Assembly: GCA_013151635.1 (NCBI GenBank) | Contig: JAADHV010000125.1 | Location: 1-62,064 of the forward strand | Direction of reading: 5' to 3' | Length of the DNA stretch: 62,064 bases | Origin: Deltaproteobacteria bacterium | GTDB lineage: Bacteria > Desulfobacterota > Desulfobacteria > Desulfobacterales > Desulfobacteraceae | Shown: positions 1-8,000 of the stretch, piece by piece | Layout: each line of letters opens with the position of its first letter | How positions within the stretch are numbered: position 1 is the stretch's first letter | Notes under the pieces: generated by a model | What the model saw: the letters and a program-made list of their open reading frames with translations, nothing else | What the model was told of the DNA's origin: nothing | Databases searched by the model: none | Program-made: the position numbers and the translations under genes

Positions 1-1
1 T

Positions 2-67
2 GTTACGGAATATGGAAATTCAATATACAGGCCAATTGCCAAGAGTAAAATTGATGCAATGAAGTGA
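2..67 (+). CDS. possible 3' end of an unidentified gene cut by the window edge
   Basis: Frame 2 is open from the first base and ends at a TGA, giving about 21 residues (ending KSKIDAMK). It stops just before the insertion element that begins near 86. I do not recognise the family and the piece is too short to judge. Its frame does not continue into the RTX-like fragment on the far side of the element, so it is not obviously the other half of that gene. It may be a chance open frame. Confidence 0.2.
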   Translation, partial: VTEYGNSIYRPIAKSKIDAMK

Positions 68-85
68 TAGAAACTTAAAAAGGCT

Positions 86-116
86 GCTAAGGGCTGACTC
101 AAAAATAACTTTACAT
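86..116 (+). repeat. left terminal inverted repeat of the ISAzo13-family element
   Basis: It starts GCTAAGGGCTGACTC and continues with an A-rich CTCAAAAATAACTTT core. It matches the reverse complement of 1992-2022 at 27 of 31 positions. The transposase stop codon lies inside it. Confidence 0.85.
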
Positions 117-1082
117 TTTTGATGGGGTCAACTTGTAACTCCAGTCAGAAAGAGTCTCATGCTTTACTAGTTGAAGTTCTTTCATTTGTTTATCAGATAT
201 CCTTTCACCTTTTTTATATTTTTTTCCAACATAGTGTGCTTTAACATTTAAACCGGTGGAGGTCTTTGTTGTCCGCAAATATTTTAAAACAGTTTCAAAG
301 GTTTCCAAAGGTCTACCTGCCCAATTTTTACTGATTTCACTGAAAAGCCTATGTTCTATTGGATTCCATTTTGATGAACCTGGCGGATAGTGACAAATAT
401 TTACCGACAACCCATGATAATCACAAAGTTGTTTTTGAAGTTTATATTTCCATACCCTTGATCGATAACTGTTGCTACCACCAGCATCCGCTAAAATCAA
501 TAAGCTATTGCTTTTGGGATAGTTCTTTTTTCCATAAGTTTTCCACCATTTTTCAATACACTCAACAGCAAAAGATGGCGTATCGCTGCTATGACCAACA
601 AAAACTGTGCCTGTATTTTTTTGGGTATCATAAATGCCATATGGAACTGCTTTGCCTACACCATATGTTGGAAAATCATGATCATAAACCTCTGTTGCCT
701 TTTGTTGCCAGGCTTGCCCATTGTTTTTGAAATTTCCTATTAATTCCTTTTTTTTGGTGTCAACGCTGATAACTGGAAGCCTTTGCCTGGCAAACTGCTC
801 TCTGAGGTGCCCTATAAACTCAAACTGTTGATCTCGTTTTATAGGGTCTGGAGGATTTCTTAATCCGGATTCGATTGTTTTACAATTAACTTTAAGGGAA
901 AAACCCATATTCTTCAAAAGGCGACAAACTGTATTGGAGCTGATATCAATGTCGATAGCTTGTAATTGTTGAGATATTTTTTCAGTGGTTTTCCGGGTCC
1001 ATTTAAGTCCACTGATAGGATGTCCAGCGGTTTCATACTTTAGGATTTCTTTGATTTTGTTGATAATTTTTGGAATTTTTTT
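111..1082 (-). CDS. ISAzo13-family transposase, catalytic part (downstream frame)
   Basis: This frame carries the DDE transposase core. Visible family signatures include WTRKTTEK, the short block LLKNMGFSLKVN, an ILADAGGSNSYR segment with a probable catalytic aspartate, and PPGSSKWNPIEHRLFS with the late catalytic region. The frame is open from the A8 tract at 1076-1083 to the stop at 111, about 323 residues. An internal ATG at 917 exists, but starting there would remove conserved sequence that lies in the same frame upstream. The natural product is therefore probably a fusion with the upstream frame, made by a -1 shift or by transcript slippage on the A8 tract. If no slippage occurs, the transposase is inactive. 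Confidence 0.8.
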   Translation of the reverse strand, partial: KKIPKIINKIKEILKYETAGHPISGLKWTRKTTEKISQQLQAIDIDISSNTVCRLLKNMGFSLKVNCKTIESGLRNPPDPIKRDQQFEFIGHLREQFARQRLPVISVDTKKKELIGNFKNNGQAWQQKATEVYDHDFPTYGVGKAVPYGIYDTQKNTGTVFVGHSSDTPSFAVECIEKWWKTYGKKNYPKSNSLLILADAGGSNSYRSRVWKYKLQKQLCDYHGLSVNICHYPPGSSKWNPIEHRLFSEISKNWAGRPLETFETVLKYLRTTKTSTGLNVKAHYVGKKYKKGERISDKQMKELQLVKHETLSDWSYKLTPSKM

Positions 1083-1825
1083 TCCACAGGTTTTCTGCCG
1101 CCGCCCTTTTTCCGAATCTCTTGTGTCTGAATATATCCACCCAATAATTCTGTGCGCCCCTTTGCTATGGTATGAGTACTTAAACCAAGAAGCCGGGCAA
1201 TTTTTTTATCACCACCATGACCCAGTTTGAATGATTCAAGCCCTGCATACATCCGGCGTTGTTTTTCATTTAACAGGCTGTAAAAAAGAATAATTGCCGC
1301 TTTGAGTTCTTCACGGAAAACATTAATTTCATATGAAGGATCAAATCCGGCATACAAGCCATTGTTTTCTCGCAGAATAATTTGCTGTTTTCTTTTTTCA
1401 GGGTGCAATGAAAAATAAATAAAATTACTTGAAATTTTTTCTCGATATAAACGGTTCTCTTTAAAAAGCTTTAATAATGGGTGTTTTACTTCCACATTTA
1501 GAATATGGACAAGCTCTTGAGCTGAAAAACCAGCCTTTGACTGATCTACCAATTCTTTGGTTGTCTCTATCAAATTTCCATATTTGGAGAACCATATTGA
1601 ATTGTAAGACCACAATCCGGTCTCATCAAATTTAGCAATAGAATTGAGTGTGTAATATTTTCCTCTATGAGAATAACTGCTAAGATATTCCAAAGATTTA
1701 AGCTTTCTGAAAACTGTCATGGTACTGTTAGTATTTAACTCGTTTTTCAACTGATCTATCGTGGCTATTTTATAGTGTTTCAGAAGATTTTTAACTAGTT
1801 TTAGATCTAAGTTTTTCGGTTTCAT
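1040..1825 (-). CDS. ISAzo13-family transposase, N-terminal part (upstream frame)
   Basis: The frame has 261 codons. Residues 1-170 form an extra N-terminal region that looks like a winged-helix DNA-binding domain: a TVFRKLKSL recognition-like helix followed by SYSHRGKYYTL. About residues 180-250 are the recognised ISAzo13 start, with EKQRRMYAGLES, GHGGDKKIARLLGLS and KKGGGRKPVEKK. After the last motif the frame meets eight A residues and runs on for only a few unrelated codons. The conserved sequence resumes in the -1 frame. Either the element uses frameshifting or it has lost one A. Confidence 0.75.
   Translation of the reverse strand: MKPKNLDLKLVKNLLKHYKIATIDQLKNELNTNSTMTVFRKLKSLEYLSSYSHRGKYYTLNSIAKFDETGLWSYNSIWFSKYGNLIETTKELVDQSKAGFSAQELVHILNVEVKHPLLKLFKENRLYREKISSNFIYFSLHPEKRKQQIILRENNGLYAGFDPSYEINVFREELKAAIILFYSLLNEKQRRMYAGLESFKLGHGGDKKIARLLGLSTHTIAKGRTELLGGYIQTQEIRKKGGGRKPVEKKFQKLSTKSKKS
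1076..1083 (-). other. A8 slippery tract joining the two transposase frames
   Basis: On the coding strand the sequence is GTGG followed by eight A and TTCC. Reading GAA AAA AAA and stepping back one base gives GAA AAA AAA ATT, which restores the conserved IPKIINKIKE frame. This is the geometry of a -1 slippage site. I see no clear downstream hairpin or upstream Shine-Dalgarno-like stimulator. Confidence 0.5.
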
Positions 1826-1991
1826 AATGTGGTATAGTTCTCCTAATATTTGGCATTATTGGGTTAACTATACCACTATAAAACATCCTTGTAAACCGTT
1901 GATTTTAATTTTATTTGTTTTAATTTTAATAAGATACAAGTAACAATTAAATTCTTTGCTACAAGTTAGTGTGATATATTTCTCCTTAATT

Positions 1992-2022
1992 ATGAAAAGT
2001 TATTTTTGAGCTGGCCCTTAGC
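1992..2022 (-). repeat. right terminal inverted repeat of the ISAzo13-family element
   Basis: Read on the minus strand it begins GCTAAGGGCCAGCTC and continues with the same CTCAAAAATAACTTT core as the left end. It differs from the left repeat at four positions. Confidence 0.85.
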
Positions 2023-2253
2023 GTGAACGAAGTTGACAAGGTCACGATTCGGAATCAATCTAATCCAAATAATGATATTGAAAAAGTTCAGTTATCCAAT
2101 GGCGATTATCTTACATCTTCTGACATTAATTTAATTATTCAGGAGATGACGACATTTTCTTCAGATAATGGAGTTGCACTTTCAAATATGGAAGATGTCA
2201 GAGCAAATCAAAATTTTATGACTATTATTGTAAATTCGTGGCAACCAGCCTAA
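2023..2253 (+). pseudogene. C-terminal fragment of an RTX-type secreted calcium-binding protein
   Basis: The fragment has 76 codons beginning at a GTG that touches the insertion element. The opening stretch DKVTIRNQSN followed by IEKVQLSNGDYLTSSDIN has the form of the domain that follows nonapeptide calcium-binding repeats (HCBP-related). The remainder, with VEDVR-like NMEDVRANQNFMT and a final NSWQ, resembles the extreme C-terminus of type I secreted RTX proteins, which holds the secretion signal. The rest of the gene is missing; the left flank of the element does not supply it in frame. A hairpin terminator follows directly, as expected at a real gene end. A TolC-like fragment lies next, supporting a former type I secretion locus. 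Confidence 0.6.
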
Positions 2254-2264
2254 TCACGAATCCT

Positions 2265-2316
2265 GACAGGCTCAGCCGTGTTAACTTATTTTCATGGCTG
2301 AGTCTGTCTGTTTTTT
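2265..2316 (+). terminator. rho-independent terminator after the RTX-like fragment
   Basis: Stem GACAGGCTCAGCC pairs with GGCTGAGTCTGTC (13 bp, one G-U pair) around an 18-nt loop and is followed by TGTTTTTT. Confidence 0.8.
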
Positions 2317-2354
2317 AAATTATTACTCTGCTAAGAAGGCAATATTCAAATTCC

Positions 2355-2585
2355 ATGAAAATTCAATTTTTAAGATTTGTCCCTTTTTTTCTCATTCTTT
2401 TAATTGGCAAACTATCTATAGCAAGTGAAATAGTTAATTTTGATCAGGTTCTAAACAAAGCAATTGAACATTCTTTTGATTTAAGGGCAGCAAATATAGA
2501 TTTTGAAATAAAGAACAATGATACAATACAGGCGTTTGTTTCGAGGTTCCCTGAGCTATCTTTTAATTTTACTTCAGGGTATACA
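2355..2585 (+). pseudogene. N-terminal fragment of a TolC-like outer-membrane efflux protein
   Basis: The first 77 codons begin with a signal peptide (MKIQFLRF, hydrophobic stretch to about residue 24). They continue with the form seen at the start of TolC-family channels: a VNFDQVLNKAIEHSFDLRAA helix, then SRFPELSFNFTSGYT. The similarity stops abruptly near 2585, where an IS66 tnpA begins in the same frame. The rest of the channel (normally over 400 residues) is absent. Its place after the RTX fragment fits an old type I secretion export locus. The family call rests on pattern only. Confidence 0.55.
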
Positions 2586-2855
2586 ATGTCGGACAGATCC
2601 AAAGCAGCAAATAAGAAGCGTGCTCAATTCTGGAGATACCATATCGACGTATGGTCCAGATCCGAGTTGGCTCAAAATGCCTACTGCAGGACAAACAATT
2701 TAAAACCCAACCTGACCTATTGGAAAAATAAATTTAAGAAACAAAATCTTCCTGTAGAATTTGTCCAAATTCCATAGGCACAAATTTCAGAGTCATGCCA
2801 GTCTAAACCCCGGCAGGGTCTCAGGTTAAATGTATGTGCATATCTATTATCTTAA
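2586..2855 (+). pseudogene. decayed IS66-family tnpA, fused in frame to the TolC-like fragment
   Basis: The ATG at 2586 opens a 63-codon frame with IS66 TnpA features: FWRYHIDVW, SELAQNAYCR and a YWKNKFKKQ block, ending LPVEFVQIP. The TAG at 2775-2777 looks like a nonsense mutation, since the next codons in the same frame read AQISESCQSKPRQGLRLNV, the expected continuation of TnpA, before a second stop at 2853. No tnpB, tnpC or left end is present. Because there is no stop or gap between the TolC part and this part, the two make one chimeric 140-codon open frame (2355-2777). Confidence 0.6.
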
Positions 2856-2899
2856 TAACAAACTCTTTTCTTTAAATTTTTCATCCCCATGAGTAACGC

Positions 2900-4267
2900 T
2901 TATGCGAGTCCCCATTCCTTTAGATTTCTATAAATCATTATTTTGTCGAGAAACCCGATTCTGCTTTTCCGCATGAATGTTTTAAAGGATTTTGAGCTCT
3001 CTGTATGTTTGTATCGTTCAATGAGTTGATCTAAACGCTCTAAATTCTCCATGGAGATCGCTTTCTGCGGGCATTTGAGGACACAGAGGTTGCATGCCCG
3101 GCATCTGGTTTGAATAATCTCTGCCTTTTTTTCATTTATTAAAACCGCTGCCTCTGTGCATACGCTTTCGCAAATGCCGCAGCCATTGCAGTCTTTGCTT
3201 GAAACAACGGCATGCATAGTCCCGAAAAGTGTATCCCGTTCCAGCATGAATCTGCCGAGAAGAAGGGACGGTATATATTGCCTGCTGCCAATACCGATGA
3301 TGTTGTTGATACTGGTTATGCCTTTTGAGTCAAGGTGAGCGTCAAGTTTATCAAGAATTTTAGAAATAACTTTCGGGCCTTTATCCAGAATGACAGTCTG
3401 AAATTGCACTGTTGTTGCGCCAAGTGCCATGGATTGTATTACCCCTTCATAGTCCCGTATCCCCCCGGATGCTGAAAGAGTTGGCGTTCTGATGCCAAGG
3501 GCGCTGCTGAATGTTGCCAGAGCCGAATACGTCAATCCAGATAGAGTTCCCTGCCATCCGAATGTGGGTATGTGGGGTATCAGGGGCTCTAAGGTTTCCA
3601 TGCTTACGCCCGGATTCTGGTCCAGTTGCCCCACCAGAGTTATGAAATCCGGCAGACTGTTTTTTAGTTTTGCCCTTATCAACCCTTCAAATATTTTTCC
3701 GTACATATATAATGACACTGTCGACTTCGCACCAACCGGTATGGAGACGCTGTCTTTGACTGCCGCAATGAGGTGAGCGTATTTTTTTGGATAAAAATTT
3801 ACGTTCTGGCCAGCATATTTGTATGTTGTTGTGAATTCAGGCATGGTACAGCAAAGATCAAGCTCAATAGCGTCTGCTCCTGATTCGGCAAGTATTTTTG
3901 CGCTTTCCTGATATCCTCCGGGCGACAGGCCCATAATGCTTCCGATTACCGGTATGTTTAATTTTTTCATCTTTTCCACCCGCTTGGCCATTTCTTTAAC
4001 AGGTATATCGGAAAGCGCAGGCAGAGACAGGAGTCTTCCACTTTCAAGGCTTTGATATTTAAATACTGGTTTATATGGAAAAATGTTCTTTCTGCCGACC
4101 CATTTTTCATATTCCTTTTTTATAAAACCTGTTTTCGTGACAATGGCGGCAATGCCCGAATCAATTAATCTCTCCACAGATTCAACATTTGTGGTAATGG
4201 GACCCGCTGAGGCGATTAGAGGGTTCTTCAGTTCCAAACCCGCGAAATTGACACTTAAGTTTGACAT
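2900..4267 (-). CDS. dihydroorotate dehydrogenase-like flavoprotein with C-terminal 2x[4Fe-4S] ferredoxin domain
   Basis: This is a 455-residue cytoplasmic oxidoreductase. Residues 1-330 have the FMN-binding TIM barrel of the dihydroorotate/dihydropyrimidine dehydrogenase (PreA-like) group: start VNFAGLELKNPLIASAGP, VTKTGFI near 45, and the phosphate-loop stretch SASGGIRDYEGVIQSMALGA. About residues 355-410 hold two ferredoxin clusters, CNGCGICESVC and CRACNLCVLKC. The usual Asn-x-Ser-Cys-Pro active-site stretch is replaced by ELDLCCTMPEF, so the substrate is probably not orotate or uracil. No pyrimidine genes are nearby. The gene follows a MarR-type regulator with a palindrome in the 55-bp gap. 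The physiological substrate is unknown. Confidence 0.8.
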   Translation of the reverse strand: MSNLSVNFAGLELKNPLIASAGPITTNVESVERLIDSGIAAIVTKTGFIKKEYEKWVGRKNIFPYKPVFKYQSLESGRLLSLPALSDIPVKEMAKRVEKMKKLNIPVIGSIMGLSPGGYQESAKILAESGADAIELDLCCTMPEFTTTYKYAGQNVNFYPKKYAHLIAAVKDSVSIPVGAKSTVSLYMYGKIFEGLIRAKLKNSLPDFITLVGQLDQNPGVSMETLEPLIPHIPTFGWQGTLSGLTYSALATFSSALGIRTPTLSASGGIRDYEGVIQSMALGATTVQFQTVILDKGPKVISKILDKLDAHLDSKGITSINNIIGIGSRQYIPSLLLGRFMLERDTLFGTMHAVVSSKDCNGCGICESVCTEAAVLINEKKAEIIQTRCRACNLCVLKCPQKAISMENLERLDQLIERYKHTESSKSFKTFMRKSRIGFLDKIMIYRNLKEWGLA

Positions 4268-4290
4268 TTTCTTTTCTCTTTCATATTTTA

Positions 4291-4303
4291 TTTAGTTACT
4301 AAA
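4291..4303 (-). promoter_or_regulatory. palindromic operator candidate upstream of the DHOD-like gene
   Basis: TTTAGTTACTAAA is a perfect 6+1+6 palindrome 24 bp upstream of the start codon at 4267. On the minus strand a TATATT sequence, a possible -10, lies just before it. This is the size and AT-rich form of a MarR-family site, and a MarR gene ends 20 bp away. Confidence 0.5.
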
Positions 4304-4322
4304 CAATATAAATAAAAAAATT

Positions 4323-4784
4323 TTAAGCGCGATACTGATCTATATAGAACTCCGCCTTGTTAAATGCTGTTTTTACCCAATCAATCTGTTCTTTTTTAAT
4401 ATTGCTTAAATAATCAGCTAAGTCGACATACATGGCATTGTGAAATCGTTCATGTCCGTCAAAAGCTTTTTTCCCTTTGTCTGTAAGGATGAGAAGCACT
4501 TCCTTATCATTATCCATACTCCGGACCTTATTGACAAAGCCGCGCTTTTTGAGTTTGGCGATCATCTGAGAAGCAGCTCCTTTTGTAATATACAGCGCCT
4601 TTGCCAGTTCGGTGACATTTATTCCGCTGTTTTTCCCGATCGCTTCTATTGTATGGATCTCCGAGGGATACATCGTCTCTCCAACGTCAAAATCGCAGGG
4701 CCTCTTTTCCAGGTCATTGAATTTATTCATCAGCCGGTAAAACTTCTCAATGAGTTCTCTTGCAATTGACATTTTATCGTTCAT
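4323..4784 (-). CDS. MarR-family transcriptional regulator
   Basis: The protein has 153 residues from the ATG at 4784. The open frame can be extended to a TTG at 4823, but that would run through the likely promoter and operator, so the ATG is preferred. A winged-helix core is visible: SEIHTIEAIGKNSGINVTELA, then the recognition helix ITKGAASQMIAKLKKRGFV, then a wing with DNDKEVLLILTDKGK. Helices at both ends would form the dimer interface. It is transcribed in the same direction as, and just upstream of, the flavo-iron-sulfur gene, so it most likely represses that gene and itself. The ligand is unknown. Confidence 0.85.
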   Translation of the reverse strand: MNDKMSIARELIEKFYRLMNKFNDLEKRPCDFDVGETMYPSEIHTIEAIGKNSGINVTELAKALYITKGAASQMIAKLKKRGFVNKVRSMDNDKEVLLILTDKGKKAFDGHERFHNAMYVDLADYLSNIKKEQIDWVKTAFNKAEFYIDQYRA

Positions 4785-4785
4785 G

Positions 4786-4804
4786 GATACTTTTGTATAG
4801 TATC
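4786..4804 (-). promoter_or_regulatory. inverted repeat at the marR promoter, probable autoregulatory operator
   Basis: GATACT and AGTATC are separated by 7 nt, immediately upstream of the ATG. A -10-like TATACA lies inside it on the minus strand, with TTGACT/TTGTTG -35 candidates at 4815-4823. Binding here would block the promoter. Confidence 0.4.
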
Positions 4805-4892
4805 TTAACAATAAAGTCAACAATAATTTTATTTTTCAAAACTACTCAAAAAATTTTATTTAATTGTTGAGCTGTTTTTTTCAATACTTTTC

Positions 4893-4922
4893 TTGACAAG
4901 AAGCGAGTTTCTGTCCTATATT
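4893..4922 (+). promoter_or_regulatory. sigma-70-type promoter of the hybrid-kinase operon
   Basis: TTGACA at 4893-4898 and TATATT at 4917-4922 are separated by 18 bp. Transcription would start near 4929, leaving a leader of about 100 nt before the ATG at 5032. Confidence 0.65.
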
Positions 4923-5031
4923 TTACGTATTATCATAACCTAAATATCTTCCTGTAAGTCTGATAATGAACGAAAACAAATAGCAAATCAAACATAAAGG
5001 CGACTGTTTCGAAATCGGCAAAGTGTGACTT

Positions 5032-8000
5032 ATGAGCGAATCCATTTCAAGTTTAAAAAATTTAGAAATTTCAGCGCCAAATAAAAAGTCAAAATTTTCG
5101 CTTGCCGGGGAAAAAGGGCTTTTGCTTGTTGCTGCTCTTTTAGTGTTTGTTTCCTTATTGTCCTGGGGTGCTTTAAACAGAATTGAAAAACAGATCAGGT
5201 TCGATATTCGGGAGACCTTACAAAGAGTTCTTGATACGACCTATGAGATTATACACAGGTGGGTTGATGAGCGGATTGATGATTCCCTGCTGGTTGTTGA
5301 CAGGCCGGACGTGAAACAATTGGTCAAGAAACTGCTTGTCTTGCCAAGGGACAGAGAGATACTGGCCAATAGCGCTTATCAGCAACAATTACGCATCATC
5401 ATCAAGCCTTTGTTAGAAAAACATTCCGATTTGGGAATGCTCGTTATCGCACCTGACGGTATCAACATTGCCTCTATGCAGGATACAAATCTTGGCCGGG
5501 GAAATTTTTTTTCTCACTACCATAACTATATGGAAAATATGCTTAAGGGGAAGCCTCAACTTGTCATGCCCATGCGGCTGGATATCACCCCGCCCGGTTT
5601 GGCCGGCAGGCCTGTTCAGGAGGAGCCGACCATGTTTATCGGAGTGCCGGTAAAAGATGATGACGGGTCGATCATAGCCGTGTTCATCATCCGTATTAAC
5701 CCGTCTTTTGATTTCACCAAGATCGTTCAACTGGCCAGAACCGGCCAGACCGGTGACTCTTACACATTTGATAAAGACGGAAACCTGATTTCAGAAAGCC
5801 GCTTTGATGATCAACTCCGAACCATCGGGCTTATCAAAGAACATGAACGGGCTATTTTGAACCTGAAACTGCTGGACCCGGGTGGCAACCTGGTTGAAGG
5901 CTTTCAGCCCACCAGACCCCGCAAAGATCTTCCCCTGACTTTTATGGCTCAAAAAGCAACTGCCGGGGAATCAGGGTTTAACCTGGATGGTTACAGGAAT
6001 GACCGGGGGATACCGGTTGTGGGTGCTTGGCGCTGGCATGAAAAGTATCATTTTGGCCAGGCATTTGAAATTAATGCGGCTGAGGCCTATAGATCCTATT
6101 TTGCCATACGGCGGACAGTCATTGGTCTTTTATCAATTACAGTTTTTCTTTTTCTCGGCTTTGCTGTCAGACTGGCTGAGCAAAAGCGGAAAGCCGATAA
6201 GATGAACATACAATTGGTAAAAGAAGTTGTTGAACGGCAAAAAAGTGAAGATAAATTCCGGGTGCTGATAGAATCCTCACCAGACGGGATGATTATTACC
6301 GGCAAAGCAGGCAATATCATCCTGGTTAACCATCAGGTTGAAAAATTATTCGGGTATGCCAATGAGGAATTACTGGGCCGGAAAATAGAGCTGCTTATTC
6401 CCGAACGGTTTGCCGGAAACCACCCCCGGTATAGAGAACTGTTTTTTAAAAACCCGCAGGTGCGGTCCATGGGTATTGGAGTGGCCTTATGGGGAAGCCG
6501 TAAAGATGGAAGTGAATTCCCTTTGGAAGTTGGCTTAAGCCCTGTCGGGACAGGTGGGGAAATAGCTGTTATTGCTTCAATCCGTGATATTACTATACGA
6601 AGAAAGGCGGAAAAAGAAGTTCGATCACGGTCCGAACGGCTTTTTCGCCATAATATAGCTTTACAGAAACTTGCCCGGATCAAATTCTCTGAATTTGACA
6701 TAGCCATCCGGGCTGCAACCGAAAAAGCGGCAATCGCCCTGAATGTTGAGCGGGCCAGTGTCTGGCTGTTTAATCGGGATTTCTCCAAACTGATCTGCAA
6801 GGACCTGTTTATTTTGAGCAAAAATTTGCATAAAAAAGAATCATGTCTGGAAAAGGCTGATTTTCTCAATTACTTCAAGACTGTTGAGGATAAAAGGATA
6901 ATAGTTGCAGATGATGTGCATAATGATCCAGCCACTTGTAAACTTGCAAAAGCATATTTAACCCCCCTGGGTATTACCTCTATGCTGGATGCAGGGATAT
7001 TTTCGCATTCAAAACTGACAGGGGTGATATGTGCTGAACATGTGGGCCTTAAAAGAGAGTGGAAACCGGAAGAACAAACCTTTATCCGTTCCATTGCGGA
7101 TATCGTTACCCTGGCAATGGAATCCACTGAGAGACGCCGTGCTGAAAAGGAATTAAAAAAGCACAAGGAACATCTTGAGGACCTTGTTATAGAGCGTACA
7201 TCTGAACTGCGTGACAGGGAAGAGATCCTCAGCCAAATTACTTCATCCGCCCAGAATGCAATAATTATGATTGATAATGATGGTAATGTTTCTTTTTGGA
7301 ATAAAGCGGCACAGAGAATTTTCGGGTGGAGGACAAAAGAGGTGATGGGCAAAAATTTACACAAACTTATTGTCCCGAAAAGATATCATGCAGATCATTT
7401 TGGAGCCTTCCATCATTTTCGGGAAACAGGGGAAGGCGGTTGTATCGGTGAAGTCCGGGAGCTCTTCGGGCTGAGAAAAAACGGTGAAGAATTCCCTGTT
7501 GAACTGGCCCTTTCAGGAGTTAAAATAAAAGGCAAATGGAATGCGATTGGCCTTGTCAGCGATATTACCGAACGGAAAGAAGCTGAAGCAAAACTGCACA
7601 AAAACATGAAAGACCTGGAAAGTGCACGCCATGCAGCAGAAAAAGCCACCAGGGCCAAAAGCGATTTTCTGGCCAATATGAGCCATGAGATCCGCACCCC
7701 GATGAACGCTGTCATCGGCATGAGTCATCTGGTCCTGCAGACCGATCTCAGTCTTAAACAACAGGATTATATCGGCAAAATACTATCATCTGCCAATGCC
7801 CTTCTGGGGGTTATTAATGATATTCTTGATTTTTCCAAAATTGAAGCTGGAAAACTCTTCATTGAATCAATTAATTTCCAGTTGGAGGATGTGCTGAACA
7901 CTGTCTCCAATCTGATCTTGCATAAAGCGGATGAAAAGGGATTAAAGATCATTTTTTCAATCCCTGAAAATATTCCTTTTTCATTGGTTGGCGATCCTTT

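Larger units (their letters stand above)
86..2022 (-). mobile_element. ISAzo13-family insertion sequence, apparently complete
   Basis: The element is about 1.94 kb, bounded by 31-bp imperfect inverted repeats (27 of 31 positions match) and filled by a transposase read on the minus strand in two frames. The transposase is clearly of the ISAzo13 type. The outermost bases of both repeats are GCTAAGGGC. A 2-bp GC direct repeat could be read as a target duplication, but GC is self-complementary, so the exact boundary (86/2022 or 88/2020) cannot be fixed. The right end lies directly against the truncated RTX-like frame at 2023. Confidence 0.85.

Noticed and set aside
86-2022. GC direct repeat as target-site duplication of the insertion element
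   Set aside because: Two self-complementary bases cannot be told from the end of the inverted repeats.
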